Shown one piece after another: positions 8,477-17,801 of a stretch of DNA of 64,000 nucleotides. Position numbers and translations under genes: made by a program. The stretch comes from Clostridiales bacterium. GTDB lineage: Bacteria > Bacillota > Clostridia > Saccharofermentanales > Saccharofermentanaceae. The stretch spans positions 124,001 to 188,000 of the forward strand of contig JAFVDI010000021.1 of NCBI GenBank assembly GCA_017478485.1. The letters run 5' to 3'. The stretch's first letter is position 1. Each line of letters opens with the position of its first letter. Below the pieces are notes generated by a model. The model ran no database searches. It worked only from the letters and a program-made list of their open reading frames with translations, and was not told where the DNA came from.

Positions 8477-9235
8477 ATGACAGATAATCATGGTCCTGTT
8501 CAGTATTATTCGCAGGTACAGTATCCGGCACAGCAGATGTACTTTACGCAGCCGCAGCCTTTTAAAGGCGGTTTTCATCCGCTGTATATTTGGTCAATTG
8601 CATGCGTTGTCCTGACTTACGGCTATTTGTTTCTTTTCGCTGTTTCGAGTAACTTTCTAAGGAGTTTTGCCGCAACCGAGAATTCCAGCTTTCCTGCGGT
8701 ATTCCTGCTTTTCCCGTTCCTTCTTACGATCGCTAATACGGTCGTTACATTAACATACGGACGTAAACTGGACAGGAGATATCTTCTAGGCGCGGCTCTC
8801 ATCCTGAAGTACGGACTGATACCGTATTTTGTTTTCGGAGGCTGTTTGATAGCGGTTTTCTTCCTGCTCATCTTTACGCCGGTTGTCATCATGATCTTTG
8901 TATCGCCTCCCATCATTATCGTGCTGACGATCCTGGGATGGGTGACTTTGACGGAGAGCGTGCCTTTCATGGTCGCATATTTCGTGAAGGGGGCGAGGGA
9001 CGGAGCACTGTCACGAAAGGGACCGCGGGCTGCTGCAGGCATCGTTTTTGCGGTATTCGGATGCGTGATGCAGATGTTCTTCTGCCTCGATGTTGCATCT
9101 GCCGTTATCTGCTGTTTTAAAGAAAAACGTCATGTCAAACTCACTATCTGCGTGCTTGCTGCACCGGTAGTGATCTTCGGTTTGTTTATGGCAGTGATAA
9201 TAGGTGCCGGCCTGATAAAGAACTATGCGGGCTGA
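8477..9235 (+). CDS. Multi-pass membrane protein, unknown function
   Basis: 252 residues with a short Gln/Tyr/Pro-rich cytoplasmic N-terminus (about 1-30) followed by roughly six to seven hydrophobic helices. No motif of a known transporter or enzyme is recognised. It follows the zinc-ribbon/DUF5684 gene on the same strand and may share its role in the envelope. Its 3' end overlaps the convergent acyltransferase gene by 13 bases. Confidence 0.72.
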   Translation: MTDNHGPVQYYSQVQYPAQQMYFTQPQPFKGGFHPLYIWSIACVVLTYGYLFLFAVSSNFLRSFAATENSSFPAVFLLFPFLLTIANTVVTLTYGRKLDRRYLLGAALILKYGLIPYFVFGGCLIAVFFLLIFTPVVIMIFVSPPIIIVLTILGWVTLTESVPFMVAYFVKGARDGALSRKGPRAAAGIVFAVFGCVMQMFFCLDVASAVICCFKEKRHVKLTICVLAAPVVIFGLFMAVIIGAGLIKNYAG

Positions 9236-10317
9236 TCCTGGGTCTGTCCCGGAACATATTTGACGTCAAATGCCTTGTATTTGGACTTGAGGTATTTGTC
9301 GCTGAGCATATATACCGTTTTCCTGAAGACAAATTCGATCGCGTAATGTATAAGAGCACATCCTATGAGTACGCCGATGCAGGAGACAAAATAGATCAAA
9401 GGTCCCAGAGTCATGCTGTAGACCTGGCCTCTTCTCAATATGTTATCGAATAAGACATAGTGAAAAAAATCATGTTCGTGGATCAGGTAGATCCCAAGAG
9501 TGGAACCCCCTATCAGGAACAGGATCTTTGAATACCTGATGTTCATGTTCTTGAATATGAAATACACGCAGATCGCAGCGAGGAACATTGTTGTCGACGT
9601 AATGCTCGTCATGTCATTTACCCAATCGAGGTATGTGTTGTCAAAAGTAATCTTGTTTAGATAGATGAAGGTGCATACGACGGCGATTATTCCGCCGAAA
9701 ACTATTACCGAAAACAGCTTGTAGTGTCTCTGGAAAATATTGTCGGGCTTTCTGATAAAGTATGCGATCAGCAGGTATGTGTAAACGAAAACTCCAAGCC
9801 TGGAAAACGTTGTAACGTGTGTGATCTCGCGTGACGGAAAAGTGATCAGGAAGAGGACCACCAGAAGCCATTTATGGTGATGGATGGTGAGCTTGTCGCA
9901 GAACAGCTTCAGGAAAGGAGACATAACGTAGAAGATAACGTAGTCGGTGAGAAACCAGTACTGTCTGCAGAATACCGAGAACATACATCTGAGCAGATAA
10001 TCACCGCCAAGTTCGATCTTCCCGGTAAAGAAAAGAATGAGTGTTATGGAAGTCGAATAGAAAGCTGTTTCAAAGATTACCCTCATTGCTTTCTGCATCG
10101 AAAACGAACCTGTCGAATATAAGAAGTGAGAACTGACCATTACGAATCCGATAACGCCCATGAGGCCCCAGATCCCGGTCGATTCATATATGAACTTCTG
10201 AGGGCGGAAATTGCCGTATAAGTATCCGTTATGAGTCGTGTAGTGATACATGATTATGAGCAGGATACAGAGCACCCTCATCAGATCAAAATTGCTTTTA
10301 CGTTCCGCCTTGTTCAT
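9223..10317 (-). CDS. Acyltransferase-3 family membrane protein
   Basis: 364 residues, about ten membrane helices. The N-terminal segment RKSNFDLMRVLCILLIIMYH ends in the family's conserved His. GSTLGIYLIHEHDFF near residue 280 is the usual C-terminal helix motif. Likely role is O-acylation of a surface polysaccharide. Shine-Dalgarno GGAGGGG lies directly upstream. It is the second family member in the window and is only distantly similar to the one at 6443-7438. Confidence 0.9.
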   Translation of the reverse strand: MNKAERKSNFDLMRVLCILLIIMYHYTTHNGYLYGNFRPQKFIYESTGIWGLMGVIGFVMVSSHFLYSTGSFSMQKAMRVIFETAFYSTSITLILFFTGKIELGGDYLLRCMFSVFCRQYWFLTDYVIFYVMSPFLKLFCDKLTIHHHKWLLVVLFLITFPSREITHVTTFSRLGVFVYTYLLIAYFIRKPDNIFQRHYKLFSVIVFGGIIAVVCTFIYLNKITFDNTYLDWVNDMTSITSTTMFLAAICVYFIFKNMNIRYSKILFLIGGSTLGIYLIHEHDFFHYVLFDNILRRGQVYSMTLGPLIYFVSCIGVLIGCALIHYAIEFVFRKTVYMLSDKYLKSKYKAFDVKYVPGQTQDQPA

Positions 10318-10343
10318 TTTCCCCTCCGGTAAAACTTAGAACT

Positions 10344-11165
10344 TCAGTTGTCTGTCTTTGGCGAGTCGCCGTTCTCTTTGCGGTAACCTTCCAGGCTCGT
10401 GATCTGGTCGATCAGCGATGCCGGTACGAAAAGACATGTATCGCTGAAAGCGTTTATGACAAATCCGTTCATATCAGGAACAGCCACAAGATGAACGATG
10501 TCAGGGAAACGGAGTATCATGGTCTGGATCTTGCCGTTGTCGTCTTTCGGAGCATCAGGCCATTTGCCGAGTTCGATCCAGTCGGTAAATACGGCAAGGG
10601 TAGTCTTTCCCGGAAAACTCTTGTTTGAAAGAGTAGGAAACCTGATCTGTGACTTTGCTTCAAAAGTCGCGGTTCCGTCACCGTTGTCTACAGGTTTTTT
10701 GTTCATCGATACGGGCGCAAGGAAAAAAGAGTGCGCTGCCGCATAGACGAATTTGCTGAAATAGAGATTGTCATCTCTGAATCTTTCTCCGTGGAGCATT
10801 CCGAGCAGATAAGGATTTTCCACTGCCTGGTTGACGTCCTGTTTTACCCAGGGCTTGATGCTGGTAACGACGCAGAACTTGTCGATCTCGGAGGGTGATA
10901 ATCCAAGTATGAGTGCGATGGGGGAATCCGTGCATTGATCAGGATGCTCGGTGCCTTTTTCGCTCATCGATTCAAGCTGTTTTATCCGGGTCAGAAGCGT
11001 CTTTCCCGTGTGATCGATGATATAGACTTCATCGTGAACGTGTACTGTTCCGTGGACGGTACCGACGACTACGGTAATATCATCTGCGTCAAGGTGATAG
11101 CTGAACTTGTCTTCGACCAGATATACGAATCTTCCTGCTGATGAAGTGCCGGTAATATCAGACAT
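10344..11165 (-). CDS. SseB-domain protein with N-terminal EF-Tu domain-2-like barrel
   Basis: 273 residues from the chosen start. The N-terminal part (about 15-75) looks like an EF-Tu domain-2 beta barrel (VVVGTVHGTVHVHDEVYII). The C-terminal half (about 125-265) matches the SseB N-terminal domain, with a typical LAVFTDWIELGKWP segment. I prefer the ATG at 11165 over 11204 because an extended -10 at 11214-11209 would start transcription at about the 11204 codon. AGGA sits at proper spacing before 11165. Function unknown. Confidence 0.78.
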   Translation of the reverse strand: MSDITGTSSAGRFVYLVEDKFSYHLDADDITVVVGTVHGTVHVHDEVYIIDHTGKTLLTRIKQLESMSEKGTEHPDQCTDSPIALILGLSPSEIDKFCVVTSIKPWVKQDVNQAVENPYLLGMLHGERFRDDNLYFSKFVYAAAHSFFLAPVSMNKKPVDNGDGTATFEAKSQIRFPTLSNKSFPGKTTLAVFTDWIELGKWPDAPKDDNGKIQTMILRFPDIVHLVAVPDMNGFVINAFSDTCLFVPASLIDQITSLEGYRKENGDSPKTDN

Positions 11166-11208
11166 GTTATGTCCTGTACGGCCTCCTTTACGGTATATTC
11201 TCATAAAT

Positions 11209-11218
11209 ATTTTAGCAT
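11209..11218 (-). promoter_or_regulatory. Extended -10 promoter of the SseB-domain gene
   Basis: Minus-strand TATGCTAAAAT includes TGC before TAAAAT (11214-11209). No strong -35 is visible. The position decides the start choice of the gene. Confidence 0.5.
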
Positions 11219-11286
11219 ACCTTGCCTAACACTTTGACCTAATTTAAAATATATATCCGCGTATGCGCGTTATGAAAGGCCTCTTG

Positions 11287-12351
11287 ATGAAGCATAAGAC
11301 TGTGGACAGAAACAGGATAATACTGACGGTGCTGGCGGCCACTTCGCTGGCTCTCCTGATCGCGACCGTTATCGGTCTTTTCTATTTCAACAGCCGTATC
11401 GATGAATACAGCTCCGGCGGAAACGAGAAGATAAACCGTTACAAGCACGTCTATGCCTTCATCGCAGATGATACCTTCGATACGCTTTCAGATTCCCTTT
11501 ACAATGACATGATCGAATACGGAAAGCAGAACGACTGCTTTGTAGAGAGGATAGGAAGCGGTCTCGCCGCCAACTATTCAAAACAGGATCTTTTCAATAT
11601 CGCGATATATTCAAAGGTGGACGGCATCATCGTTCAGGGTGACGGTACCAAAGAGACTGATGAGCTGATCAACAAGGCTGATAAGGCAGGCATCCCCGTC
11701 GTAACCGTTCTCACGGACAACAACAGTTCCGCGAGAAAGAGCTTCATCGCGATGGACGACTACAGTGTCGGTACCGAGTATGCCACACAGATCAAGAACG
11801 CCGTAAGAGACGGTTATGCTCATACGAACCGGACGATCAACGTTCTTGTTATGATGAATTCCCAGTATTCAAACCAGAACACGATCCTTTCGGCTATCCA
11901 GGCTGGAGTTGCAAACTCGAACCCTGCAGGTCCGCAGATCAAGATAACTACCGAAAACATCACGAGCACCACGGCGTTCAGCATCCAGGAGAAAGTAAAA
12001 GACCTTTTGGACAGTTACAATGAGCTTCCCGATGTCATCATATGTTTAAGCGACATCATCACCAGAAGCGTCAACCAGTGCATTGTCTAGAGCAGCCGCG
12101 TAGGAAGCACGAAGATCCTTGGCTATTACGATTCGGATACTGTTCTTAAGGCCATCGAGCGCGGATCCATATATGCGACATTCACCGTTGCTACGGAACA
12201 GATGGCGAAATATTGTGTCGACGCACTCAACGAGTATAAGGCAACAGGCAACGTAAGCACTTATTTCAGCACGGATTATGAACTGGTAACCATCGATACA
12301 ATCGTGATAAAACAGCAGAACGGCGGCAAGGGAAAGAATGAAGAAGCTTAA
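11287..12351 (+). pseudogene. XylFII-like sugar-binding sensor protein interrupted by an in-frame amber codon
   Basis: A periplasmic-binding-protein type I fold anchored by an N-terminal membrane helix (no lipobox). It is the first gene of a sensor/kinase/regulator operon, like clostridial XylFII, which reports xylose to a LytS kinase. Codon 268 is TAG (12088-12090). The same frame continues with normal family sequence (KILGYYDSDTVLKAIERGS, then ATEQMAKYCVDALNEY) to TAA at 12349-12351, overlapping the kinase start by 14 bases. One nonsense change (for example GAG to TAG) explains it. As read, the product is 267 residues and loses the second lobe's end. The ATG at 11287 has GAAAGG at seven bases; an ATG at 11263 lacks one. 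Confidence 0.85.
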
Positions 12352-13846
12352 CCGTTACTTCAGGAATCTCAAGGTCAGGCACAAGCTCGTCCTTGTGTTC
12401 CTTTTGACGTCGCTTGCATCGCTCGGCATCAACATATTCGTATACGTTAACCTCAATACCGCACTTAACAAGATGGCCGCGGTATATTCGAGCAACGTCA
12501 GCCTCAACAGGATCTCGGAAAGCCTTGAAAGGATCCACATGAACCTGAACGGGTTCCTTGAGACTAAGGGTACTGATGAGCTTGAGGCGTATTACAAATA
12601 TCAGCAGGAGATCAACAGTCAGCTCTACGATCTCTACAACAACGCAACGGACAACACCAGCAAACTTACCGAGCGCAACATCAGGAAGATGACCGAGAAC
12701 TATCTGAGCGTTGCAGATGCCGCCGTTACGGCAAAGCGAGGAAGAAAGATCATGGAGTATACGAGAAGGTACGAGGAGTGCCAGCAGCTCTATGATTATC
12801 TGAACGTTTACATCTACAGCCTCAACAACGAGCAGTTTAAGAACAACTCGGAAAACTACAAGCAGCTGATGAATTCAATGCAGCTTTCCGAAATGCTCTG
12901 CCTTTCGATCTTTGCCATAGTTTCGGTCCTTAATGTACTGCTCATCATAGTCATGACCGGAAGGATCACGATGCCTCTGACAACGCTCTCCGAAAAGGCG
13001 AACGAGATCTCCGACAAGAGCCCTGAGAAGGTCGATCCGCTTGAAGTCAGATACAATGACGAGATCGGAACTGTTACCAAGGCGTTTAACCAGATGCTCA
13101 TGAGCATCAAGGAATACATCCGCCGCATCAGGGCGCAGATGGTTACCGAAAGCGCAATGAAAGAAAAGAGCCTTCTGATGGAAAACCACCTCAAGGACGC
13201 ACAGCTCAAATACCTGCAGGCACAGATCAATCCGCATTTCCTTTTTAATACGCTGAATGCCGGAGCGCAGCTAGCCATGATGGAAGGCGCTGACAGGACA
13301 AACGAGTACATCAGGCATATGGCGGATTTCTTCCGATATAATGTTAAGAAAGACAATGAGGTCGTTACGGTCTCCGAGGAGATAGGACTCGTTGACAGCT
13401 ATATCTATATTTTGAATGTCAGGTTTTCGGGCGATATCAGATTCAGGAAGGTCATTGATGAGACGCTCCTGAACGTGAAAGTTCCGAGCATGATAATCCA
13501 GCCTCTGGTCGAGAACTCGATCAAATACGGCATGCCGGATCCCGAGAATAACGGCGAAAGAGGCGAGGTGGTCCTTTCGCTTTACAAGAAGGATGACAAG
13601 GCATGCATAGAGGTCAGCGATAAAGGCCCGGGCATTCCTGCCGAAACTGTTGAGAGGATACTCGCCAGAGAGAAGATCGTCGGAACAGACAACGACGAGA
13701 CAAAGGGCATCGGCCTTAACAATGTTATTTCAAGGCTCGATCTCTTCTACGACAGCGCCGAATGCGTTGACATCATAAGCAAAGAAGGAGAAGGAACAAG
13801 GATCATCATCAAGATCCCCATGGAGAAAGATACATGTACAGAATAA
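12338..13846 (+). CDS. Sensor histidine kinase, LytS/YesM type
   Basis: 502 residues. Membrane helix near 17-38, extracytoplasmic helical sensor region (about 40-180), second helix (about 185-208), HAMP (about 210-262), His_kinase domain with QAQINPHFLFNTLN (His300) and a C-terminal ATPase with VENSIKYGM, DKGPGIP and GIGLNNV. It autophosphorylates His300 and passes phosphate to the response regulator encoded next (13-base overlap). Its partner sensor is expected to be the binding protein just upstream. Confidence 0.95.
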   Translation: MKKLNRYFRNLKVRHKLVLVFLLTSLASLGINIFVYVNLNTALNKMAAVYSSNVSLNRISESLERIHMNLNGFLETKGTDELEAYYKYQQEINSQLYDLYNNATDNTSKLTERNIRKMTENYLSVADAAVTAKRGRKIMEYTRRYEECQQLYDYLNVYIYSLNNEQFKNNSENYKQLMNSMQLSEMLCLSIFAIVSVLNVLLIIVMTGRITMPLTTLSEKANEISDKSPEKVDPLEVRYNDEIGTVTKAFNQMLMSIKEYIRRIRAQMVTESAMKEKSLLMENHLKDAQLKYLQAQINPHFLFNTLNAGAQLAMMEGADRTNEYIRHMADFFRYNVKKDNEVVTVSEEIGLVDSYIYILNVRFSGDIRFRKVIDETLLNVKVPSMIIQPLVENSIKYGMPDPENNGERGEVVLSLYKKDDKACIEVSDKGPGIPAETVERILAREKIVGTDNDETKGIGLNNVISRLDLFYDSAECVDIISKEGEGTRIIIKIPMEKDTCTE

Positions 13847-15432
13847 TGCTTGCTGACGACGAAGGAATAGTCATCGATTCACTTAAGTTCATCATAGAGA
13901 AGAATTTCCCTGGTGAATGTGAGATACAGTCTGCAAAGACCGGAAGGAGCGTAATAGAACTCGCCGAGACATTCCGTCCCGACATTGCTTTCATGGATAT
14001 CAGGATGCCCGGTATCAACGGCATCGAAGCAATGAAGGAGATCAAGAAGAACAATTCGAATATCGTTTTCATTGTTCTTTCCGCATACGACAAATTTGAT
14101 TATGCGAAAGAAGCGATCAACCTCGGCGTTCTCGAATACATCAACAAACCGTTTGACAAGAACCGCATTGTTGAAGTGCTGAAAAAGGCAATGTCCGCGG
14201 TTGATGCCGAGAGGAAGACAAGGCGTGAGGAACTTGAGATCAAAGAGAAGTTCGAGACGGTCATGCCGATCATCGAAAACGGCCTCATCCAGAATCTTCT
14301 TTTCCGTGAGCATTTCCAGGAAGATATCGATAACTACATGAACCTTTTAGGCATCAAGGAACAGTTCGGTTACATGATGGCGATCGTCAGCGGAAGCGAG
14401 CAGGTGGGAAACTACATGAAAGGCGCCGTCCCCGCATCGATCGAACTTCAGAACAATTACTCTGATATCAGAGTAATCATCGAGGATTATTTCCACGGTG
14501 TCATAGGTTCGGTAATGGGCAATAAGCTTCCCATCCTCATCCCTTATGAGAAGGGGGAACTTTCATATAACAAGAGGACCGAGATCGTTGAAAAAGCGAG
14601 ACAGATGTCTCATAAGCTCGATCACCGTTTCGGCATCAAGTTCAGGATCGGAATAGGATCGGTCCGCCCCATCGCATCGGTTTCCGAATCATACAGTGAA
14701 GCGATAGCGGTACTCGTGCGTTCTGAGGAACGAGTCGCGCACGCAGACGATGTCAGCGTCAGCTGCGAATACGATGAGAGCTATCCTCTGCAGTATGAAA
14801 AGAGACTGTTTGCCGCGGTCGAGGCGGGTCAGGTCGAGTCTGCGACTGATGAGGCCACAAGGTTCTTCGACTGGATGAACAACAGCTCAGGCGGAACGGT
14901 CTCTGATATCAGGCTCAAGGTCCTCGAATTCGTCTTATGGGCAGAACGCCTCGGGTACAGCAGAGGAGGACATGTATATCATTTCCGTTCAAGATCCGAG
15001 TATCTCCCTGAGGTGTGCTCGATCGATAACGCAAATGAATTGAGGCTCTGGTTCATAAAGCACATCGAGAAGGCCGTCACCATGATCAACTCCGCTCACG
15101 AGGACAAGACCGTAAGTGCCGTTGATAAAGCTAAGGATTATATCGATGCCAACTACAGCAAGGATCTGTCTCTCGATGATATTTCTAGAAAGTTCGACAT
15201 AAGCCCTTACTATTTTTCCAAGCTTTTCAAGAACAAGACAGGCGTGAACTTCATAGATTATCTGACGAACATAAGGATCGAGAGAGCGAAGGAACTTCTT
15301 GCGGATACTGATGCTTCAATGAAGGAGATCTGCTCGGAGGTCGGTTATTCCGATCCGAACTATTTTTCGAGAATATTTAAGAAAGTTACCGGCGTTACGC
15401 CCACGGAATATAAGGAGGTTACACACAAATGA
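13834..15432 (+). CDS. Response regulator with AraC-type DNA-binding domain, YesN-like
   Basis: 532 residues. The N-terminal receiver domain has the phospho-acceptor Asp55 in AFMDIRMPG and a conserved Lys in YINKPFDK. A long linker domain leads to a C-terminal pair of helix-turn-helix motifs (SPYYFSKLFKNKTGVNF, then ICSEVGYSDPNYFSRIFKK). By analogy with YesN in XylFII/LytS systems it should activate the transporter genes that follow. It overlaps both the kinase gene and the next binding-protein gene (ATGA), so all four are coupled. Confidence 0.95.
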   Translation: MYRIMLADDEGIVIDSLKFIIEKNFPGECEIQSAKTGRSVIELAETFRPDIAFMDIRMPGINGIEAMKEIKKNNSNIVFIVLSAYDKFDYAKEAINLGVLEYINKPFDKNRIVEVLKKAMSAVDAERKTRREELEIKEKFETVMPIIENGLIQNLLFREHFQEDIDNYMNLLGIKEQFGYMMAIVSGSEQVGNYMKGAVPASIELQNNYSDIRVIIEDYFHGVIGSVMGNKLPILIPYEKGELSYNKRTEIVEKARQMSHKLDHRFGIKFRIGIGSVRPIASVSESYSEAIAVLVRSEERVAHADDVSVSCEYDESYPLQYEKRLFAAVEAGQVESATDEATRFFDWMNNSSGGTVSDIRLKVLEFVLWAERLGYSRGGHVYHFRSRSEYLPEVCSIDNANELRLWFIKHIEKAVTMINSAHEDKTVSAVDKAKDYIDANYSKDLSLDDISRKFDISPYYFSKLFKNKTGVNFIDYLTNIRIERAKELLADTDASMKEICSEVGYSDPNYFSRIFKKVTGVTPTEYKEVTHK

Positions 15433-16475
15433 GAAAGAGAGCTTTATTGGCGCTTTTGCTGGCTTTTGTGTTTCTCTTTACATCATGCAAGTCAGGCAAT
15501 AAGAATCCTGATCAGAATCAGCCTACAAAAGAAAATGCCTGCACTATCGGCATGAGCTTTGACTCGTTCGTAATCGAACGGTGGATCAGGGACCGTGACG
15601 TCTTCGTTTCTACCGCAAACGGACTCGGAGCCGAGGTCAACGTACAGTCCGCAAACGGCGACGTCCAGACACAGATCACACAGATTAAGTATTTTATTAA
15701 GAGCAAGGTCAGTGCGATCGTTATCGTTACCATCGATTCAGACGCTCTGACGCCGGTTATCGAAGAAGCTGAAAATGCAGGCATACCGGTCGTGTGCTAT
15801 GACCGTATCGTCAGGAACGCGGGATGCAGTCTTTATATCTCTTTCGATAACGAGTCAGTCGGCAAAGCGATGGGAAAGGGCATCTGCGAAAAGATCGGCA
15901 AGGGTGCCAATATAGTGAAGGTCATGGGTCCTAATTCCGACTACAACGTAGAGCAGGTAATGAACGGATTTGACAAGGCCTGTGCTGATTATGAACTCAA
16001 AGTCCTTGCAAGCTGCAACTGTGACGAATGGAAGCCTGAGGCGGCGTATGATTTTATCAATACAAATATCGATACGGTCAAGGAAGCGCAGGCGATAATG
16101 TGCGGCAATGACGCCCTGGCAGGCGAGGTCATTCATGCGCTTGCCGAGAGAGGACTTTCAAAAAAGATCTATACAGTCGGTCAGGATGCGGATGTTGAAG
16201 CATGTCAGAGGATCGTTGAAGGAACACAGCTCATGACCGTATGTAAGCCCGTTGATAAACTGGCCATTCTGGCAGCGGAGTGCACCGTAAAGCTTGCCAA
16301 GGGAGAGCCCCTGGATAATGCTGTTTCCAAGTTCAATGACGGAAAGCACGAGATCCCGTATATTGCTATCCAGCCTGTTGCCGTATATAAGAATAATATT
16401 GATGACATTATTATAAACAGCGGTTTCCACAGGTATGAAGAAGTATATATGAATGTGGATAACAAACAAAAATAG
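15429..16475 (+). CDS. Sugar-binding lipoprotein of the RbsB/ChvE type
   Basis: 348 residues; lipobox FTSC with Cys20. The remainder is a periplasmic-binding-protein type I fold, with IGMSFDSFVIERWIRDRD at the N-terminus and ICEKIGKGANIVKVMG and AIMCGNDALAGEVIHAL later. Co-translated with the regulator, it is either an additional ligand collector for the transporter or part of sensing. It ends in TAG, a normal stop here. It shares the general fold but not close identity with the main binding protein at 16657. Confidence 0.92.
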   Translation: MRKRALLALLLAFVFLFTSCKSGNKNPDQNQPTKENACTIGMSFDSFVIERWIRDRDVFVSTANGLGAEVNVQSANGDVQTQITQIKYFIKSKVSAIVIVTIDSDALTPVIEEAENAGIPVVCYDRIVRNAGCSLYISFDNESVGKAMGKGICEKIGKGANIVKVMGPNSDYNVEQVMNGFDKACADYELKVLASCNCDEWKPEAAYDFINTNIDTVKEAQAIMCGNDALAGEVIHALAERGLSKKIYTVGQDADVEACQRIVEGTQLMTVCKPVDKLAILAAECTVKLAKGEPLDNAVSKFNDGKHEIPYIAIQPVAVYKNNIDDIIINSGFHRYEEVYMNVDNKQK

Positions 16476-16601
16476 CATATATTTATCATTTTTGTGACTT
16501 TTGAAGCAAAAATGTGCTAAACCCCGTCCGGTACTTTGAGCAATAAGCCAAAATTTAAAGAAACTAGATATGTTTCTCCTATAAGGTGAGTGTTAGTTTA
16601 A

Positions 16602-16628
16602 GTGTAACGATGAGTAAATCGTTCACAC
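16602..16628 (+). promoter_or_regulatory. Hairpin in the leader of the main sugar-binding protein
   Basis: Inverted repeat GTGTAACGAT / ATCGTTCACAC just upstream of a strong AAAGGAGGAA site. It could be a regulator site or a 5' stabilising hairpin. It lies in the 181-base gap that separates the sensory operon from the transport operon; no clear -35/-10 pair stands out there. Confidence 0.4.
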
Positions 16629-16656
16629 ACACATTCACTCAAAGGAGGAATTTTGA

Positions 16657-17715
16657 ATGAAAAAGTTAATTGCTGGACTTATGCTGTCCGCGATGGCTGT
16701 TGGATGCCTCGCTGGTTGTAACGGCGCTGGATCCGGAAAGAAGAAGGTTGGCGTTTCTATGCCTACAAAGGATCTCCAGAGATGGAACCAGGACGGTGCC
16801 AACATGGAGTCAAAGCTTAAGGCTGCAGGTTACGATGTTGACCTCCAGTTCGCTTCTAACGACGTAGCTACTCAGCTCTCTCAGATCGAGAACATGATCT
16901 CCGGCGGATGCAGCGTTCTTGTTATCTCCGCTATCGAAGGTTCTTCCCTCGGTACAGCTCTCGACAAGGCTGAAGCTAAGAAGATCCCCGTAATCGCTTA
17001 TGACCGTCTCCTTATGGACTCTGCTACAGTTGATTACTATGCAACATTCGACAACTACAAGGTTGGTACTATCCAGGGTACATATGTTAAGGATACCCTT
17101 AAGCTCGACGAAGCAGCTGGTCCGTTCAACCTCGAGATCACAGCCGGCGATCCGGGCGACAACAACGCAGGCCTCTTCTATCAGGGTGCTTATGATGTAC
17201 TTAAGCCTTACATTGATTCCGGCAAGCTCGTAATCAAGTCCGGTCAGGTTGAGTTCTCCAAGGTTGCTACAGCTGCCTGGAAGACAGAGGAAGCTCAGAA
17301 GAGAGCTGAGAACATTCTCTCATCTTTCTATTCTGACGGTACTAACCTCGACGTATGGCTCTGCTCCAACGACTCAACAGCTCTCGGCGTAACAAACGCT
17401 CTCGCTTCCAACTACAATGGTAAGTACCCGATCATCACAGGTCAGGACTGCGATAAGGCTAACGTTAAGAACATGCTCGCAGGCAAGCAGTCAATGTCCG
17501 TATTCAAGGATACACGTACTCTTGCAGACCAGGTTGTTAAGATGGTTACCCAGATCCTCAAGGGTGAAAAGGTTGACGTCAACGACACCAAGTCTTACAA
17601 CAACGGTAAGGTTGTAGTTCCTTCTTACCTCTGCGACCCTGTATTTGCTGATGCAAATAACTACAAGCAGATCCTCATCGACTCCGGCTACTACAAGGCT
17701 GAAGATATTGCATAA
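16657..17715 (+). CDS. Main sugar-binding lipoprotein (ChvE/XylF-like) of the ABC importer
   Basis: 352 residues; lipobox LAGC with Cys21. Family hallmarks are [20 protein letters not shown] near the N-terminus, [10 protein letters not shown], and [19 protein letters not shown] in the second lobe. It delivers xylose, glucose or a related monosaccharide to the transporter encoded next. Codon use (CTC, AAG, GCT) is strongly biased, as expected for an abundant protein. The hairpin after its stop would raise its yield relative to the membrane parts. Confidence 0.94.
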   Translation: MKKLIAGLMLSAMAVGCLAGCNGAGSGKKKVGVSMPTKDLQRWNQDGANMESKLKAAGYDVDLQFASNDVATQLSQIENMISGGCSVLVISAIEGSSLGTALDKAEAKKIPVIAYDRLLMDSATVDYYATFDNYKVGTIQGTYVKDTLKLDEAAGPFNLEITAGDPGDNNAGLFYQGAYDVLKPYIDSGKLVIKSGQVEFSKVATAAWKTEEAQKRAENILSSFYSDGTNLDVWLCSNDSTALGVTNALASNYNGKYPIITGQDCDKANVKNMLAGKQSMSVFKDTRTLADQVVKMVTQILKGEKVDVNDTKSYNNGKVVVPSYLCDPVFADANNYKQILIDSGYYKAEDIA

Positions 17716-17733
17716 GACCTGCTAAATTACAGC

Positions 17734-17770
17734 ATACAGGCGGGTTGATCCCGCCTGTATGTTTGTTTAA
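17734..17770 (+). terminator. Intercistronic hairpin after the sugar-binding protein gene
   Basis: Perfect 11-bp stem (ATACAGGCGGG / CCCGCCTGTAT) with a 5-base loop, followed by GTTTGTTTAAT. The T-run is short, so it probably acts as a partial terminator or 3' stabiliser, leaving some read-through into the ATPase gene. Confidence 0.75.
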
Positions 17771-17801
17771 TAACCCCACACAAAGAGAAAGAGGAAATCA
17801 A

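Noticed and set aside
12088..12090. TAG read as pyrrolysine or otherwise reassigned
   Set aside because: TAG is the ordinary stop of several other genes in the window, and no pyl gene is present; a nonsense mutation is simpler.
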